From Chryseolinea soli (lineage in GTDB: Bacteria; Bacteroidota; Bacteroidia; Cytophagales; Cyclobacteriaceae): 64,000 bases of DNA. Where the stretch lies: positions 6,200,001 to 6,264,000 of the forward strand of contig NZ_CP032382.1 in the NCBI RefSeq assembly GCF_003589925.1, in the 5' to 3' direction. The translations under genes and the position numbers were made by a program. The notes under the pieces are model-generated. The model saw only the letters and a program-made list of their open reading frames with translations. It searched no databases and was not told the origin of the DNA. Position 1 is the stretch's first letter. Each line of letters starts with the position of its first letter. Below, one piece after another: positions 1-9,600 of the stretch.

Positions 1-34
1 CACGACTCTTCTACGAATGGCCTAATTAACGAAT

Positions 35-46
35 TCAAACGATTGA
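35..46. promoter_or_regulatory. Candidate LacI-family operator upstream of pfkA
   Basis: TCAAACGATTGA is a symmetric palindrome around a central CG, extending to TTCAAACGATTGAA at 34-47. It fits the pattern GCAAnCGnTTGC with two mismatches at the outer positions and shares ten bases with the reverse complement of a site beside the lacI-type gene at 59550. It lies just upstream of the predicted pfkA promoter. LacI-type binding is inferred. Confidence 0.4.
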
Positions 47-65
47 AGTCTGTTTGAGTAAATTC

Positions 66-99
66 TTGATTGCAAACTAAACTATGTCCATTATTTTTG
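66..99 (+). promoter_or_regulatory. Bacteroidota-type promoter of pfkA
   Basis: TATTTTTG at 92-99 matches the Bacteroidota -7 element TAnnTTTG exactly. A TTG at 70-72 lies 19 bases upstream, the expected spacing of the -33 element, and a second TTG is at 66-68. Transcription would begin just before the pfkA start codon at 117, leaving a short leader. Confidence 0.6.
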
Positions 100-116
100 T
101 TGGATTTTGAATCTGA

Positions 117-1100
117 ATGGAGAATAAAATTTCGAAAATTGGAGTGTTCACGTCGGGTGGCGATGCTCCTGGGATGAATGCAGCCATCCGTGCCGTCGTT
201 CGGGCATGCACGTATTATGACAAGACCAGTCTCGGCATCATGCGAGGCTATGAGGGGATGATTGAAGGGGATGTGATCAAATTGGACGCACGCTCGGTCG
301 GCAATATTCTTCAGCGCGGTGGCACGGTCCTGAAATCGGCCCGCAGCAAGGAATTCAGAACTCCGGAAGGGAGAAAGAAAGCATACGACAATATTAAGAA
401 GCAAGGCATCGACGCTTTGATCGCCATTGGTGGCGACGGAACGTTTACGGGGCTTCATAAATTTTATGAAGAATTTGGAGTGCCCTCGATTTGTATCCCG
501 GGCACCATCGATAACGACCTTGCCGGTACCGACTATACCATCGGCTATGACACGGCCACCAACACAGCGGTAGAGGCCATCGATCGTATTCGCGATACCG
601 CCCTCTCCCACAACCGATTGTTCTTTATTGAAGTGATGGGTCGTCATTCCGGCTACATCGCCATCAACAGCGGTATTGCCGGTGGTGCTGCGGCGGTGAT
701 CATCCCCGAAGAAGCCACTTCGTTTGACGAGCTTTGGGAGCTTCTGGAAGAAGGAGGTAAAACGAATAAAAAATCAAATCTTGTTGTTGTAGCAGAGGGA
801 TCGAAAATTGGAGATGCCCACGCTTTGGCAAGACAGGTAAAAGAACGTTCGTCGTATTTTGATATAAAGGTCACTGTGCTGGGACACCTTCAGCGCGGGG
901 GTGCGCCTACTTACTTCGACCGCGTGCTGGCGTCTCACATGGGCGTTGGTGCAGTCGAAGGCTTGCTCCAAGGCAAGAGCGATGTGATGGTGGGCGTACG
1001 CGACCGGAAGATCGTTTACAACAAATTTGACGATATCATGTCGAAGATCCACGAGATCGACGCTGAGTCGCTTCGCATCGCTAAAATTCTTTCTATATAA
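117..1100 (+). CDS. pfkA: 6-phosphofructokinase
   Basis: ATP-dependent 6-phosphofructokinase, phosphorylating fructose 6-phosphate to fructose 1,6-bisphosphate in cytosolic glycolysis. The 327-residue length is normal for the bacterial family. Visible motifs are the N-terminal GGDAPGMNA nucleotide loop, GGDGT, the catalytic PGTIDND segment, the sugar-binding EVMGRHSG segment and a GHLQRGG motif. The ATG at 117 places the family N-terminus right after the start. It is followed after 24 bases by a ROK glucokinase, so the pair makes two successive hexose phosphorylation steps. A consensus promoter and a candidate LacI-type operator lie upstream. Identity is essentially certain; the phosphoryl donor (ATP rather than pyrophosphate) is inferred from overall similarity to the bacterial type. 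Confidence 0.96.
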   Translation: MENKISKIGVFTSGGDAPGMNAAIRAVVRACTYYDKTSLGIMRGYEGMIEGDVIKLDARSVGNILQRGGTVLKSARSKEFRTPEGRKKAYDNIKKQGIDALIAIGGDGTFTGLHKFYEEFGVPSICIPGTIDNDLAGTDYTIGYDTATNTAVEAIDRIRDTALSHNRLFFIEVMGRHSGYIAINSGIAGGAAAVIIPEEATSFDELWELLEEGGKTNKKSNLVVVAEGSKIGDAHALARQVKERSSYFDIKVTVLGHLQRGGAPTYFDRVLASHMGVGAVEGLLQGKSDVMVGVRDRKIVYNKFDDIMSKIHEIDAESLRIAKILSI

Positions 1101-1124
1101 TTCATCACGTTTAAATCCGGCATT

Positions 1125-2120
1125 ATGAGAGAGCTAACCATCGGCATCGATATCGGGGGGACCAACACCAAGTATGGCATTGTAGACAGAGCAGGAAATG
1201 TGATTTCCCATGGCAGTATTTCCACTACGGGATACCAGGAGTTCAAAGATTATTTCAAAGGGCTTTCCGAAGCCCTTCGCAAAGAGATCGCGGCGATCCC
1301 GGGCGAACATAAAGTATTGGGTGTGGGTGTTGGTGCAGCGAATGGTAACTACTACAAGGGTACGATCGAACGTGCTACCAACCTGCCGTGGAAAGGCATT
1401 ATTCCCTTGGCCGACATGTTCCGTGAAGAATTCGATCTTCCTGCCATCATCACCAACGACGCCAACGCTGCGGCTGTGGGCGAAATGGTCTATGGTGCCG
1501 CCAAAGGCATGCGCGATTTCGTGGTGATCACCTTGGGAACCGGATTAGGCAGCGGCTTTGTAGCCAATGGCCAACTGCTGAATGGAAAACACGGCATTGC
1601 CGGGGAAGTGGGCCACACCTCTGTGAACCCCGCCGGCCGTTTCTGCAACTGCGGTAAACGCGGATGCCTGGAAACTTACGTATCGGCCACCGGCATCAAG
1701 CGCACGGTCTATAAACTCCTTGCCGATCACCTGGAGCCCAGCGAACTGCGCGGCATCAGTTTTGATAACCTGACCACGAAGATGATCACCGAGGCTGCTG
1801 TGCGCGGCGATGTGGTTGCCTTGGCGGCTTATGAATACACCGGTCGGATCCTCGGTATGAAACTGGCCGAGACTGTTGTGCACACCGATCCGGAAGCGAT
1901 CTTCTTGTTTGGCGGTTTGTCCCTGGCGGGCGATCTTATCTTCAAGCCCACCATCAAGCACATGGAGGCCAACCTGATGCCTTTGTTCAGAGGAAAAGTA
2001 AAAGTGTTGCCTTCGGGTCTTCAGAACCAAGCCGCGCCGATCATCGGTGCCAGCAGCCTGGTGTGGAACTACCTGGACAATGCTCACAATACGCACCTGA
2101 CCGAAGAGGCGATCGCCTAA
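1125..2120 (+). CDS. ROK-family glucokinase
   Basis: Predicted cytosolic sugar kinase that phosphorylates glucose to glucose 6-phosphate. The N-terminus carries the phosphate-binding GIDIGGTNTKYG motif, the middle has TLGTGLGSG, and a ROK zinc-binding cluster CNCGKRGCLE follows around residue 170. The 331-residue length is typical of ROK glucokinases. It starts 24 bases after pfkA and is followed by a strong terminator, so pfkA and this gene form a two-gene unit. A second, shorter ROK kinase is encoded at 40690-41628 in a different operon. Glucose is the most likely substrate from family and context, but ROK kinases also act on fructose, mannose or N-acetyl sugars and this cannot be settled from sequence. 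Confidence 0.88.
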   Translation: MRELTIGIDIGGTNTKYGIVDRAGNVISHGSISTTGYQEFKDYFKGLSEALRKEIAAIPGEHKVLGVGVGAANGNYYKGTIERATNLPWKGIIPLADMFREEFDLPAIITNDANAAAVGEMVYGAAKGMRDFVVITLGTGLGSGFVANGQLLNGKHGIAGEVGHTSVNPAGRFCNCGKRGCLETYVSATGIKRTVYKLLADHLEPSELRGISFDNLTTKMITEAAVRGDVVALAAYEYTGRILGMKLAETVVHTDPEAIFLFGGLSLAGDLIFKPTIKHMEANLMPLFRGKVKVLPSGLQNQAAPIIGASSLVWNYLDNAHNTHLTEEAIA

Positions 2121-2146
2121 CCAGCAGTCGCCATCTTTCAAGACAT

Positions 2147-2185
2147 AACCTGTTTGTCTCTTTCAAAAGATGAACAGGTTTTTTT
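2147..2185 (+). terminator. Rho-independent terminator of the pfkA-glucokinase unit
   Basis: AACCTGTT at 2147-2154 pairs with AACAGGTT at 2173-2180, and the stem runs into a T tract on the plus strand. The opposite strand has no T tract after the stem, so it is probably not bidirectional, although it lies between convergent units. Confidence 0.75.
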
Positions 2186-2215
2186 ATTGTCTGAAGGATG
2201 CTGCGTCGCGTGTTG

Positions 2216-4609
2216 CTATTCCAGTTTCACGCTGAGGTTTTCACCCAATAGATTGAATTGTTTGATCCACTCGGCTGAGTGCCCGTCGTGTGCGCGGTTT
2301 CTGACGGAGATCTCAAAATAGAGGTTTTGGCTTTTATAGAGATTGGGATTGATGTTGAACTTGCGCAGCAATGGAAACAGGCGGTTGAGCTTCTCCACGC
2401 GCTTGTGGTTGTCGCCCTCGGCGCTGATGCGCTTCACTTCTTTGAACACGCTCTCCCCTACCAGGCGCTCGAGTTTTCCGGTATCCTCGATGTTGAGCTT
2501 CCACAACACCAGCTCGTTCATGATGCGTTCCACCTGGCGAATATTGATGCGTTCGGATTCGAAGCTCCGGATCAGGTCGGCATTCAGAATGTATTCAAAT
2601 GTGGTGCGATATGCATTGGGGATCGGGGCATCGTTGTTGGCCAAGGCCATCACCAACGGATAGTCGCGGTTGTAGATGCGGCGCAGCGAGTTTTCGAGGT
2701 CGCGCATGCTTTGGTAGGTGATCAGGTTGAACACCTTGCGCTTCTCGTCCTGGAACAACTGCCAAATGGTGTACTTCTCCGGTCCGAAATAAGTTTGCAT
2801 CAACCCGATGATGTCTCCTAGCCGCGCTTCTTCAAAGGCGTCGACCATGCGGGCCTGCATGCTGGCGAACTTCTCTTCTTCCATGTCGATGGAGATGTTG
2901 CCGATGATGTTGTGCTGCCCCATGTAAATTACCGCGAAAGCAAATTTCTTCTCCGATCGCGTCACGTTCGAGCGCACCTTCGTGATGCCCAACACCAGTT
3001 TTTGTTCGCCGGCTTCTTTACGGATGAAGACGTCGTTTTGTGTGGTATAATTAAATACCGGGAAGGACTCCGGATCTTCTTCAAAGATGGATGCCACCGC
3101 ATAGTGCATGCCCACGCGCTGCAGGTTCGTCTTGGAGGGCAGCACATATTTGCGATAGACCTCGGCGCCGGTCTCCAGCGCCGTGAGATTGCTCGGCGCC
3201 AGTTGCATGCGGTTGAGAAATTCGATCTCCAGGTTCACCTCTACGATCTGGCTCACCAACTGCATGGCGCGGCAGGCGTATTGCATGATCTGGGTGGTCT
3301 CGATGCCCGAGATCTCGTCGAAGAACCAGCCGCAGCTGGTGTACATCAGCATGGCGTTGCGTTGCACTTCCATCATGCGAAACACGCGGTTGTGTTCCAC
3401 CTCGCGGATGCAATGTTCTTTCAAGAATTTCTCGATGGTTTCGTCGGTCCGGTTCAGGATGACGTCCACGTAGTCTTCTCGGGCTTTCCACGGGTCTTTG
3501 AGTATTTTGGAGGCTTCGTCTTCGAATACGTTGGCGAGCTCGTCGCGGAGCCAATCCAGTGTCTCACGAAGCGGCTTGCGCCAGAGTTGGTGCCAGTCGG
3601 GTGTGCCCGAGTTGCATCCGCAGTTGTTGCGCCAGCGCTCGATGCCATGCACACAACTCCAGGAACTGTTCTCGTGTATCTCGGCCTCGTAGGTGGGCGG
3701 AAATTTGGCGAGGAATTCGGCGTAGTTGGTGAGGTTGGACTGTTTATGCCTTTCGATGTAATCCAGGCAATAGGCCAAGGCCATGTCGCCATGCTTGTGG
3801 TGGTGGCCGTAGGTTTCGCCGTCGGTGGCGATGTGCACCAGTTGAGGCTCGGTGGACTCTTTATCGAAACCGTCCAACAGGCGGTGGGCGAATTTCTTAC
3901 CGTCGTTCAGCAATCCGTTGAAGGCCACGCCTTGTGCAATGTCGCCGTCATAGAAATACAGGACGATGCTTTTGCCGGAGGGCAGGTTGCACTTGTAGGG
4001 TCTGCGGGTGTCGAGTGTGCCGCTGTCTACGGAGGTCCATTCGGCATCCGTTATTTTGCGAATGGCTTTGGCCTGGCGTGGTGCCAGCACGGTGAATTTG
4101 ATCCCGTGCTTTGCCAGCAATTCCAGCGATTCGATGTCGACCGCGGTTTCGGCGAGCCACATGCCTTCGGGTTTGCGCTTGAAGCGGTATTCGAAATCGC
4201 GGATGCCCCAGATGATCTGGGTTTCTTTGTCGCGCGTGTTGGCCAGCGGCAGGATCATGTGGTTGTAGACCTGTGCCATAGCGGAACCGTGGCCACCGAA
4301 GTGCTTTGCGCTTTCGCGGTCGGCGTCGATGATGGCCGCATACGTTTCCGGGTCACTGGTCTCCATCCACGACAACAGCGTGGGACCATAGTTGAAACTG
4401 ATGCGCGAATAGTTGTTGATGATGTTCTTTATGACGGCCTTCTCGTTGAGAATGCGCGACGCGGTGTTGGGCGCATAGCATTCGGCCGTGATCCGTTCGT
4501 TCCAATCGTGATACGGGTGAGCGGAGTCTTGCACCTCAATCACTTCAAGCCAGGCATTTTCGCGGGGTGGCTGGTAGAAATGCCCGTGAATGCATATATA
4601 CTTTTCCAA
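2216..4609 (-). CDS. GH57 / DUF3536 glycoside hydrolase-like protein
   Basis: Large cytosolic protein of the GH57 superfamily with a C-terminal DUF3536 region, 797 residues, no signal peptide. The N-terminus shows the GH57 motif HGHFYQPPRENAW. The candidate nucleophile is Glu154 in GMWLAETAVD, and a later ATDGETYGHHH segment carries the second conserved acid. GH57 enzymes act on alpha-glucans as amylases, branching enzymes or 4-alpha-glucanotransferases; the activity of the DUF3536 branch is not established to my knowledge. It is the last gene of the glgE operon, 31 bases after glgB, which supports a role in trimming or rearranging glucan. The start is TTG: the frame has a TGA at 4618-4616 and no ATG between it and the conserved N-terminus. 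Confidence 0.85.
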   Translation of the reverse strand: MEKYICIHGHFYQPPRENAWLEVIEVQDSAHPYHDWNERITAECYAPNTASRILNEKAVIKNIINNYSRISFNYGPTLLSWMETSDPETYAAIIDADRESAKHFGGHGSAMAQVYNHMILPLANTRDKETQIIWGIRDFEYRFKRKPEGMWLAETAVDIESLELLAKHGIKFTVLAPRQAKAIRKITDAEWTSVDSGTLDTRRPYKCNLPSGKSIVLYFYDGDIAQGVAFNGLLNDGKKFAHRLLDGFDKESTEPQLVHIATDGETYGHHHKHGDMALAYCLDYIERHKQSNLTNYAEFLAKFPPTYEAEIHENSSWSCVHGIERWRNNCGCNSGTPDWHQLWRKPLRETLDWLRDELANVFEDEASKILKDPWKAREDYVDVILNRTDETIEKFLKEHCIREVEHNRVFRMMEVQRNAMLMYTSCGWFFDEISGIETTQIMQYACRAMQLVSQIVEVNLEIEFLNRMQLAPSNLTALETGAEVYRKYVLPSKTNLQRVGMHYAVASIFEEDPESFPVFNYTTQNDVFIRKEAGEQKLVLGITKVRSNVTRSEKKFAFAVIYMGQHNIIGNISIDMEEEKFASMQARMVDAFEEARLGDIIGLMQTYFGPEKYTIWQLFQDEKRKVFNLITYQSMRDLENSLRRIYNRDYPLVMALANNDAPIPNAYRTTFEYILNADLIRSFESERINIRQVERIMNELVLWKLNIEDTGKLERLVGESVFKEVKRISAEGDNHKRVEKLNRLFPLLRKFNINPNLYKSQNLYFEISVRNRAHDGHSAEWIKQFNLLGENLSVKLE

Positions 4610-4640
4610 ACAAATTCAAATTAGGTAATGACTCGTGCCG

Positions 4641-6617
4641 TCAGGTTCCCATGTCGTTCAGATCAAATTCGCTGATCTCCTTTTCCAAGCGTAACACCGA
4701 AATCCCCAGCGGGGGTAAAGTTAATGAAATCGAGTAATCCCTACCATGATATTTTACGGGTGAGGTGAGCAGCAGTCCTTCGTTCAAAACGCCACTGCCG
4801 GCATACTGTTGGCGGTCGGAGTTGAAAACTTCTTTCCAACTGCCCCTAAAAGGTACACCGATGCGATAATGACGGCGCGTCTCCGGAGTGAAATTACAGA
4901 CGACAATGAGCAGGTTTTCCTTGCCGTCGCCCTGGCGCTGGAAGGCCATCACACTGTTTTCGCGATCGTCGTAGTCGATCCAGGAAAATCCTTTTTGTTC
5001 GAATTGATGTTGATATAAGGCCGGTTCTGCCTTGTAAAATCGATTGAGATCGCGGACGAGCTTCTGAACGCCCTTATGGACGTCGTAGTCCAGCAGGTGC
5101 CAGTCGAGGCTTTTTTCGTGGTTCCACTCGGCCGATTGCCCGAATTCCCCTCCCATGAACAACAATTTTGAACCGGGATGCATGAACATGTAGGTGAACA
5201 TGAGGCGAAGGTTAGCAAACTTGCGCCACTCGTCGCCGGGCATTCTTCCCAGCAGCGAACCCTTTCCATGCACTACCTCATCGTGCGAGAGCGGCAACAT
5301 AAAGTTTTCGGTGAACGCATACATGATGCTGAATGTGATCTCGTTCTGATGATATTTCCGATGGATAGAATCCTGTTTGAAATATTGGAGCGTGTCGTGC
5401 ATCCAGCCCATCATCCATTTCTGTCCAAAGCCCAAGCCGCCGAGATAGGTCGGACGCGATACGCCGGTCCACGACGTGGATTCTTCCGCAATCGTGATCG
5501 CATCGGGAAATGTGCCATACACCACCTCATTCATTTCCTTCAGGAACGTGATGGCTTCAATATTTTCGTTGCCGCCGTAGACGTTGGGGATCCACTCCCC
5601 TGCTTTCCGCGAGTAGTCCAAATACAACATCGACGCAACGGCGTCTACACGCAGGCCGTCGATATGGAATTTGTCGAGCCAGTACACCGCGTTGCTGATG
5701 AGGAACGAACGTACCTCGTTGCGGCCATAGTTGAAGATGTAGCTTTTCCAGTCGGGGTGAAATCCTTTGCGCGGGTCGGCGTGCTCGTAGAGGAACGTGC
5801 CGTCGAATTTGAAAAGGCCGTGTGCGTCGCCGGGAAAATGTGAGGGCACCCAATCGAGGATCACGCCAATGCCGGCGCGGTGAAAACTATCGACGAGGTA
5901 CATGAAATCTTCCGGGCTGCCATAGCGGCTGGTGGGCGCAAAATATCCGGTGAGCTGGTAGCCCCACGATCCATAGAAAGGGTGTTCCATGAGGGGCAGA
6001 AATTCCACATGTGTGAAATTCATGTCTTTCACATAGTCGACCAACGTATGCGCCATTTCCGGATACGTTAATGAAGGCGCGCCTTCTTCCAGTTTGCGGC
6101 GCCACGAGCCATAATGCACTTCATACACCGAGTACGGCTTTGGTTTGCCCGCCTGGCTTTTGCGTTCGTTCATCCAGGCTTCATCTTTCCACTCAAACTT
6201 CGGGGTCCACACGATGCTGGCCGTCTTGGGTGGCATTTCACAAAAGGTGGCAAACGGATCGGATTTCTCCAGGTATTCGCCGGTGTTGGAGTGAATGGCA
6301 TATTTATAGGCCTCCCCATGTTTAATGTCGGCAAAAAATCCTTCCCAGATGCCCGACTCATCCCATCGCGCATGCAGAATGTGTTTGCCTTTGTTCCACT
6401 GATTGAAATTACCAATGACGGAAATAGCCGATGCATTGGGTGCCCAGACGGCAAAGTAGGTTCCCTCCTGCCCCTCGTTGTTCACAAAGTGTGCGCCGAG
6501 CTTCTCATACAACTTGTAGTGTTTTCCGGTCTTGAACAAATGCACGTCGAAGTCGGTGAGCAGCGAAAAGCTTGCCGGTAGAGTGGTGGTCGAGGGTGTT
6601 ACCGTTTTTTTTGCCAT
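4641..6617 (-). CDS. glgB: 1,4-alpha-glucan branching enzyme
   Basis: GH13 branching enzyme that cuts an alpha-1,4 chain and reattaches it through an alpha-1,6 bond, giving branched glycogen-like glucan in the cytosol. An N-terminal CBM48-like beta domain (about residues 35-140) precedes the catalytic barrel. The nucleophile is Asp325 in DGLRVDAV, the acid/base Glu378 in AITIAEES, and the third acid lies in LSHDEVVHGKGS. At 658 residues it is shorter than the enterobacterial enzyme and lacks an extra N-terminal module. Its place directly after glgE and treS-mak makes it the branching partner of the maltosyltransferase, as in the known GlgE pathway. Confidence 0.95.
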   Translation of the reverse strand: MAKKTVTPSTTTLPASFSLLTDFDVHLFKTGKHYKLYEKLGAHFVNNEGQEGTYFAVWAPNASAISVIGNFNQWNKGKHILHARWDESGIWEGFFADIKHGEAYKYAIHSNTGEYLEKSDPFATFCEMPPKTASIVWTPKFEWKDEAWMNERKSQAGKPKPYSVYEVHYGSWRRKLEEGAPSLTYPEMAHTLVDYVKDMNFTHVEFLPLMEHPFYGSWGYQLTGYFAPTSRYGSPEDFMYLVDSFHRAGIGVILDWVPSHFPGDAHGLFKFDGTFLYEHADPRKGFHPDWKSYIFNYGRNEVRSFLISNAVYWLDKFHIDGLRVDAVASMLYLDYSRKAGEWIPNVYGGNENIEAITFLKEMNEVVYGTFPDAITIAEESTSWTGVSRPTYLGGLGFGQKWMMGWMHDTLQYFKQDSIHRKYHQNEITFSIMYAFTENFMLPLSHDEVVHGKGSLLGRMPGDEWRKFANLRLMFTYMFMHPGSKLLFMGGEFGQSAEWNHEKSLDWHLLDYDVHKGVQKLVRDLNRFYKAEPALYQHQFEQKGFSWIDYDDRENSVMAFQRQGDGKENLLIVVCNFTPETRRHYRIGVPFRGSWKEVFNSDRQQYAGSGVLNEGLLLTSPVKYHGRDYSISLTLPPLGISVLRLEKEISEFDLNDMGT

Positions 6618-6648
6618 GATGGTGTCGTGGATAGTAAGCGTTTCGTGA

Positions 6649-9600
6649 TCACTTTTTCTTTCGTTCGTCCTTCTCTTCCTGGTAGCGCTTCATATGGTAG
6701 TAAATGCCACGGAGCGGAATGATGGTCCAGTCGGGCCGGCCGTTCAATTCATAGCCGAGCTCATAAATGGCCTTCTCCAACAGGAAGGTACGAATAAGTA
6801 TGTCATCTTCCTGGGTCAACGTGGTTCCCATGCCCATGCGTTCCATGTAGGCGCCCAGGTAGAACCGGCCCACATAGTGTTGCCACTGTTCGGCCCATGA
6901 CTCCAGGAATTCGAGGTCGCGGTCGCGATAATTTTCGTTCAACAAAATTTTGCCAAAAGCGGCATAGTGGATCGAACGCATCATGCCGGCGACGTCCTTG
7001 AGCGGGTTTTTCTTCAAGCGTCTCTCGCTAAACGAAAAACCGGGTTCGCCTTCAAAATCGATGATCACAAAATCCTTGCCGGTGAAGAGTACTTGTCCCA
7101 TGTGGAAATCGCCATGGATACGGGTCTTGATGGCTTTGATCTTGGTTTGATAGACTTCGCTGAAGCATTCCAGGATCTTGTCTTCCAGCACCAGCACGCG
7201 CTTGGCAAACTCCTGCACATCAGGGTTCAGTTTTGGCAGGCTGCTCTCCAGGAGATTGAACCGGTCGCGCACCAATTTACGCAGCGATGAATATAGCGAA
7301 CGCTGATAGTTGGGGGTGAACGTCTCGGGGGTAAAGGCTGGGTTGGAATTGTCGGACGCCAGGGCCAGGTGCATTTCGGCTGTGCGTTGTCCCAGGCGCA
7401 CCATGCGCTCGTAGAAACCGCGTCCAATAAATTCCTGGATCACTTCGGGGGCCTCCTCAAATTTTATTGACGCTCGGTTCACCAGCTTGGGCAGCTTGAT
7501 CGATTTCGCCCCGGCCAGCACACGCTCGTAGAATCTTCCCACCGAGTCCACGGACATCGTCCAGGCCTCGCCCTGGTTCTCTACTTTTTCCTGCAGCAAC
7601 CCAAACACGATGACGTTGTCGTCGGCATCATGATATTCAATACTGCCGGCGTAGCGCGGTGAGTTTTGGAAGGAGGTGTGTTCAGAAAGGAATCGAACGA
7701 TCTCCAACTCGGGATTGATCTCTTTCTCCAGTTTGCGATAGAATTTGAAGAAGTACTGATCGTTATAAATGACCGCCGTGTTGCTTTGGTCGGATTTTAA
7801 AACCTTGGAGTCAACCTCTTTGTTGACGTCGATCTTGGCAAAGACGCTGGAGTTGAATTCCAATGTTCCGCCCTCGTCGTCGCGAACACGGGTTTCTTTT
7901 GCCATGCTGGTGAACAGGAAGTCGCGGAACACTTTGTCGTAGCTGCTGTCCATGATGAAGCCTGCCTTGCCCTGGATTTCGGCGCGGCATACCACGCTTT
8001 GAACCGTGTACTCCACGCGTTCCAGAATGCTGTCGGAGGGCAGGAATGTGAGCGGAAGGAAATAGAATTCGGGCAGGCGTTGCACGTAGTGAACTTCCAG
8101 CACCACCAGGAAATGGGCATCGCCCTCTACTTTCAGCGCAATGGTTTTGTTGATGCTCACCTTGCTCACGACCTTGGCCTTGCCTCCAAACCAACGGCAC
8201 TTCTTCATGAACGGTGGCAGGATGTTTCGCTCCAATACGCGCACCTCGTCATAGTTGTCGAACAGCTTTTCCCACGACACATCCGTTTTCAACAGGGGCA
8301 ATTCGCCGCTGGCTTCCGACTTCTCTTTTTTCTCCGCGGTGTCTACCTGGAACCAGAAATAGCCATAAGGGCCGATCGTAATGGGATAGCTGCCTTCGTC
8401 CACGCTCATGAACCGGTTCTGACTGAACACTTCGGTGATGTCGCATCCTTTGTATTCGCCCAGGTTCAGGGTGGCCGCTTGCGAAAATTGCGAGAGGTTG
8501 GCCACCACAATGATGCGGTGCTTGTCGAGGGTTCTGACGAAGGAAAGCACCTTCGCATTGGAGCTCTCGATAAACTTCATCTCCCCTCTTCCAAAAATGT
8601 GCAAGCGCTTGCGCATGGCCATGATGTTTTTCATCCACCACAGGAACGATGACGGATTCTCTTCCTGCGCCTCCACGTTCACCGACTCATGGCGATAGGC
8701 CGGGTCAGTGATGATGGGGAGATAAAGGCGTTGAGGGTTTGCCGTGGAAAAGCCCGCGTTAAGGTTCATGTTCCATTGCATCGGAGTGCGCACGCCAAAG
8801 CGGTCGCCCAGGTATACGTTGTCACCCATGCCGATCTCGTCGCCGTAATACAACACGGGTGTGCCGGGGAGTGAGAACAAAATGGCGTGAAGCAATTCAG
8901 ATTTCCGGCGGTCGTTGTTTAGCAACGGGGCCAGTCTCCGGCGAATACCGGCGTTAAATTTTGTGTTGGCGTCGTTGGCGTAGGCTTTGAAGAGGTAGTC
9001 CTTTTCTTCTTCCGTCACCATTTCGAGGCCCATCTCGTCGTGGTTGCGCAGAAACAACGCCCACTGGCTGGCGGTTGGCGTTGCTGGTGTTTGCTCGATG
9101 ATGTCGACGATGGGATAGCTGTCTTCCGTGCGCAGGGCCAGGAACATACGAGGCATCAGCGGGTAGTGGAAGTTCATGTGACATTCGTCGTTGTCGCCGA
9201 AATAGGTGGCGGCATCTTCCGGCCACAGGTTGGCCTCGGCAACAAGAATGCGATTCTTATAATGTTTGTCGATGTGCGCCCGCAGGCGTTTCAGGAACAC
9301 GTGGGTTTGCGGCAGGTTCTCGCAGCTGGTACCGTCCTCTTCGAAAAGAAAGGGCACAGAGGGCAACCGGAAACCGTCCACGCCGATCTTCATCCAGAAG
9401 TCGACGATCTTGATCATCTCCAACTGCACTTCGGGGTTTTCGAAATTCAGCTCGGGTTGATGACGGTAGAAGCGGTGCCAATAGTAGGCTCTGGCTTCGG
9501 GGTCCCAGGTCCAGTTGGTGGATTCCTCGGAGCTGAACATGACGCGGGCTTCTTTGTATTTATCCGGCGTGTCGTTCCACACGTACAGATCGCGGTAGCG

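Noticed and set aside
1..116. Possible 3' end of an upstream gene at the window start
   Set aside because: Too short to judge; no coding signal was visible and the region fits an upstream regulatory spacer of pfkA.
2912..4624. A 570-codon open frame opposite the GH57 gene
   Set aside because: It is an antisense shadow of a strongly conserved gene; the translation has no recognisable domain and low-complexity composition.
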